A stretch of DNA of 8,858 bases from an uncultured Ruminococcus sp. Its GTDB lineage: Bacteria > Bacillota > Clostridia > Oscillospirales > Ruminococcaceae. The notes below the pieces were generated by a model. That model was not told the DNA's origin and did no database searches. It was given only the letters and a program-made list of their open reading frames with translations. Below are positions 7,036-8,858 of the stretch, in pieces (the stretch's first letter is position 1; the number at the start of each line of letters is the position of its first letter). The DNA lies in contig CABQIF010000086.1 in NCBI GenBank assembly GCA_902464115.1, forward strand, positions 1-8,858. The letters run 5' to 3'. The translations under genes were made by a program, and so were the position numbers.

Positions 7036-7042
7036 AAAGGAG
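7036..7042 (+). promoter_or_regulatory. distant gatA Shine-Dalgarno sequence
   Basis: AAAGGAG here is the only strong ribosome site upstream of gatA, but it ends 29 nt before the ATG at 7072, far beyond the usual 5-10 nt. No standard in-frame start codon lies closer: the gatA frame has TGA at 7060-7062. The intervening hairpin at 7044-7063 probably explains how it can work. Confidence 0.75.
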
Positions 7043-7043
7043 A

Positions 7044-7063
7044 TTCACTTTTTATTAAGTGAA
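7044..7063 (+). promoter_or_regulatory. hairpin bridging Shine-Dalgarno and gatA start
   Basis: TTCACTT (7044-7050) and AAGTGAA (7057-7063) are perfect inverted repeats around a 6-nt loop, TTTATT. The stem has 7 pairs with two G-C pairs, so its stability is modest. Folding would remove 20 nt from the path between AAAGGAG and ATG, leaving an effective gap of 9 nt. A competing pairing, CTTTTT (7048-7053) with AAAAAG (7062-7067), also exists. A ribosome finishing gatC at 7029-7031 would cover the ribosome site and part of the 5' arm, so the fold may link gatA initiation to gatC translation. The T-run needed for a terminator is absent after the stem. Confidence 0.65.
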
Positions 7064-7071
7064 AAAGCCAT

Positions 7072-8529
7072 ATGGATATTACAAAAATGGGCATTCGTGA
7101 ACAGCGGGACTTGCTGGATCGTCACGAAATTTCTGTAAAAGAACTGACAGAATGCTATCTGAATCGAATCGAAACATATGATCCTGCTCTGCAAAGCTAT
7201 ATTACAGTCACCAAGGAGCAGGCATATCAGGATGCAGAAGCCGCACAAAAGAAAATTGATGACGGAACTGCTGCTCCGCTCTGCGGAATTCCGCTTGCCA
7301 TTAAGGATAACATTTGTACGGATGGCGTTCGCACAACGTGTGCATCAAAAATGCTGGAGGATTTTATTCCGCCGTACAATGCAACCGTTATGGAAAAGTT
7401 AAACGCACAAAATGCAGTTATGCTCGGCAAAACCAGCATGGATGAATTTGCAATGGGTGGTTCTACACAGACTTCTGCATTTGCAAAGACAAAGAATCCA
7501 TTTGGAACGGATTGTGTACCAGGTGGTTCTTCCGGCGGTTCTGCTGCGTGTGTATCTGCTTCCCTTGCAACTGCTGCACTGGGTTCGGATACAGGTGGTT
7601 CGATTCGTCAGCCGTCTGCATTCTGCGGCGTTACCGGATTGAAGCCGACTTATGGTCGTGTTTCCCGATATGGCTTGATTGCATTTGCATCCTCTCTGGA
7701 TCAGATTGGGCCGATTGCAAAGAGTCCGTATGATTGTGCCCTGCTCCTGAATGCGATTGCAGGTTATGACCCACATGATGGAACAGTTTCCAAGAAGCCA
7801 GTGGAAGATTATACTGCAAAGATTGGAACAGACATCAAGGGCATGAAAATTGCATTGCCGGAAGAATTCTTTGGCGAAGGAATTGACGATAGCATTCGCA
7901 ATGCTGTTATGGAAGCTGCAAAGACCTATGAAAAAATGGGTGCAACACTGGTTTCCTGCAATATGCCGAGCTTGAAGTATGCAGTTGCAGCTTATTACCT
8001 GATTGCCTCCGCAGAAGCATCTTCTAACCTGTCCCGTTATGATGGTATTAAGTATGGTCATAGAAGTAAGATTGGCGAAAACTTCAATGAATTGATTTGC
8101 AATTCCAGAAGCGAAGGATTTGGCTCTGAAGTAAAGAGAAGAATCCTGCTCGGAAACTATGCGTTGTCTAGTGGTTACTACGATGCATACTATGGAAAGG
8201 CAATGGCACTGCGGCAGAAGATTTCCGCTGAATATGCTGCAATCTTTGAAAAGTGTGATGTTATGCTGACACCGACTACCCCAACCGTTGCCTATCATAT
8301 TCATGAAAACATCTCCGATCCGGTTAAGATGTATCAGGCAGATATTTGCACCGTTACTGCAAACATTGCAGCACTGCCTTCTCTCTCAACCCCGTGCGGT
8401 TATGATGAAGCTGGTATGCCAATTGGTATGTCTTTAACGGGCAGACAGTTCGATGAAGCTACCATTCTGCAGGTCGCAGATGCATTTTCTCAGCAGTTTA
8501 CACTGAGAACCCCGTCCCTTTCACTTTAA
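7072..8529 (+). CDS. gatA: Asp-tRNA(Asn)/Glu-tRNA(Gln) amidotransferase subunit A
   Basis: GatA is the glutaminase/amidase subunit: it releases ammonia from glutamine for use by GatB. At 485 residues it has the standard length. The amidase-signature Ser-cis-Ser-Lys triad is intact: Lys78 in PLAIKDNI (74-81), Ser153 in GGSSGGSAA (151-159) and nucleophile Ser177 in GSDTGGSIRQPS (171-182). The 75- and 24-residue spacings match those in characterised amidase-signature enzymes. The C-terminal part carries GNYALSSGYYDAYY and DVMLTPTTPT, typical of GatA. ATG at 7072 is the only reasonable start: the frame has a stop at 7060-7062, and the next ATG (7087) has no ribosome site. Initiation looks unusual because of the remote Shine-Dalgarno sequence and hairpin described separately. 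Leucine is mostly CTG, suggesting good expression. Confidence 0.98.
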   Translation: MDITKMGIREQRDLLDRHEISVKELTECYLNRIETYDPALQSYITVTKEQAYQDAEAAQKKIDDGTAAPLCGIPLAIKDNICTDGVRTTCASKMLEDFIPPYNATVMEKLNAQNAVMLGKTSMDEFAMGGSTQTSAFAKTKNPFGTDCVPGGSSGGSAACVSASLATAALGSDTGGSIRQPSAFCGVTGLKPTYGRVSRYGLIAFASSLDQIGPIAKSPYDCALLLNAIAGYDPHDGTVSKKPVEDYTAKIGTDIKGMKIALPEEFFGEGIDDSIRNAVMEAAKTYEKMGATLVSCNMPSLKYAVAAYYLIASAEASSNLSRYDGIKYGHRSKIGENFNELICNSRSEGFGSEVKRRILLGNYALSSGYYDAYYGKAMALRQKISAEYAAIFEKCDVMLTPTTPTVAYHIHENISDPVKMYQADICTVTANIAALPSLSTPCGYDEAGMPIGMSLTGRQFDEATILQVADAFSQQFTLRTPSLSL

Positions 8530-8534
8530 TTCTC

Positions 8535-8540
8535 AGGAGG
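8535..8540 (+). promoter_or_regulatory. gatB ribosome binding site
   Basis: AGGAGG lies 10 nt before the gatB ATG in the 21-bp gatA-gatB gap. It is a normally spaced site and serves as a contrast to the gatA initiation region in the same operon. Confidence 0.85.
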
Positions 8541-8550
8541 TCATATTATA

Positions 8551-8858
8551 ATGTCATCATATATTCCTGTTATTGGTCTGGAGATTCATGCGGAACTGCT
8601 GACAAAATCAAAAGTATTCTGTACTTGTAGTGCAGAATTCGGCGGCAGCCCGAACTCCCGTTGCTGTCCGGTTTGTACGGGTATGCCGGGAACACTGCCA
8701 GTCATCAACCAGACCGCTGTACAGTATGCTGTAAAGGCTGGTTTTGCACTTGGCTGCAACATCAATAAATTCTCTGTATTTGACCGGAAAAACTATTTTT
8801 ATCCGGACTTGCCGAAGGCTTATCAGATTTCTCAGTTGCAGCGTCCGCTGTGTATTGA
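8551..8858 (+). CDS. gatB: Asp-tRNA(Asn)/Glu-tRNA(Gln) amidotransferase subunit B, 3' end beyond window
   Basis: Only about the first 102 codons are present; full GatB proteins are about 475 residues. GatB activates the misacylated Glu- or Asp-tRNA with ATP and amidates it with ammonia channelled from GatA. The visible part has the N-terminal VIGLEIHAEL (7-16), four zinc-site-type cysteines in CTC (24-26) and CCPVC (38-42), the following GMPGTLPV (44-51), and DRKNYFYPDLPKAYQISQ (79-96), the best-known GatB signature. AGGAGG at 8535-8540 lies 10 nt before the ATG, and the gene follows gatA by 21 bp. In contrast to gatA, its ribosome site is conventional. Gene order C-A-B is the common Firmicutes arrangement. 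Confidence 0.97.
   Translation, partial: MSSYIPVIGLEIHAELLTKSKVFCTCSAEFGGSPNSRCCPVCTGMPGTLPVINQTAVQYAVKAGFALGCNINKFSVFDRKNYFYPDLPKAYQISQLQRPLCI

Noticed and set aside
7399..8304. 301-codon open frame on the minus strand
   Set aside because: It lies fully antisense to gatA, whose catalytic triad and length are intact. The translation is low-complexity and rich in Cys, Ile and Arg with no recognisable domain. It has no ribosome site or promoter.
8547..8552. TATAAT just before gatB as an internal promoter
   Set aside because: No -35-like hexamer lies 16-18 bp upstream, and the bases coincide with the spacer and start codon of gatB. It is likely incidental.

Overview
The window looks like chromosomal DNA of a moderately AT-rich Gram-positive anaerobe of the class Clostridia, probably in the Ruminococcaceae/Oscillospiraceae range. 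This is inferred from three things: the DapL route to diaminopimelate, a gatCAB operon for indirect tRNA amidation, and an ACT/UPF0210 gene pair followed by two HI0933/COG2509-type flavoproteins. Strong purine-rich ribosome sites (AAGGAGG, AGGAGG) fit as well. No sequence search was run, so the taxonomy is tentative. I see no mobile elements, RNA genes, CRISPR arrays or phage genes.

Layout. Two divergent gene blocks share a 237-bp intergenic region (6516-6752), which holds two well-formed, back-to-back sigma-A-type promoters. To the left, six genes on the minus strand run tightly packed, with gaps of 42 bp or less or overlaps: dapF, dapL, a small ACT-domain protein, a UPF0210/DUF711 (PFL-like) protein, an HI0933/YhiN-type FAD oxidoreductase and a COG2509-type FAD dehydrogenase. 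The last gene runs off the left edge. To the right, gatC, gatA and gatB lie on the plus strand, and gatB runs off the right edge. No stretch over 300 bases lacks a gene, and no convincing terminator is visible.

How the genes work together. DapL makes LL-diaminopimelate directly from tetrahydrodipicolinate, and DapF epimerises it to meso-diaminopimelate for peptidoglycan and lysine. The ACT and UPF0210 proteins form a conserved pair of unknown role, here placed directly behind these two enzymes. The two flavoproteins end the block; each overlaps the gene before it (by 1 bp and 8 bp), which suggests translational coupling. GatCAB converts misacylated Glu-tRNA(Gln) and/or Asp-tRNA(Asn) to the correct amidated tRNAs.

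The most notable item is the gatA start region. A strong Shine-Dalgarno sequence lies 29 nt from the only plausible ATG, but a perfect 7-bp hairpin sits exactly between them and would shorten the effective distance to about 9 nt. Otherwise this is mostly ordinary housekeeping sequence. I did not find a new defence or mobile system.
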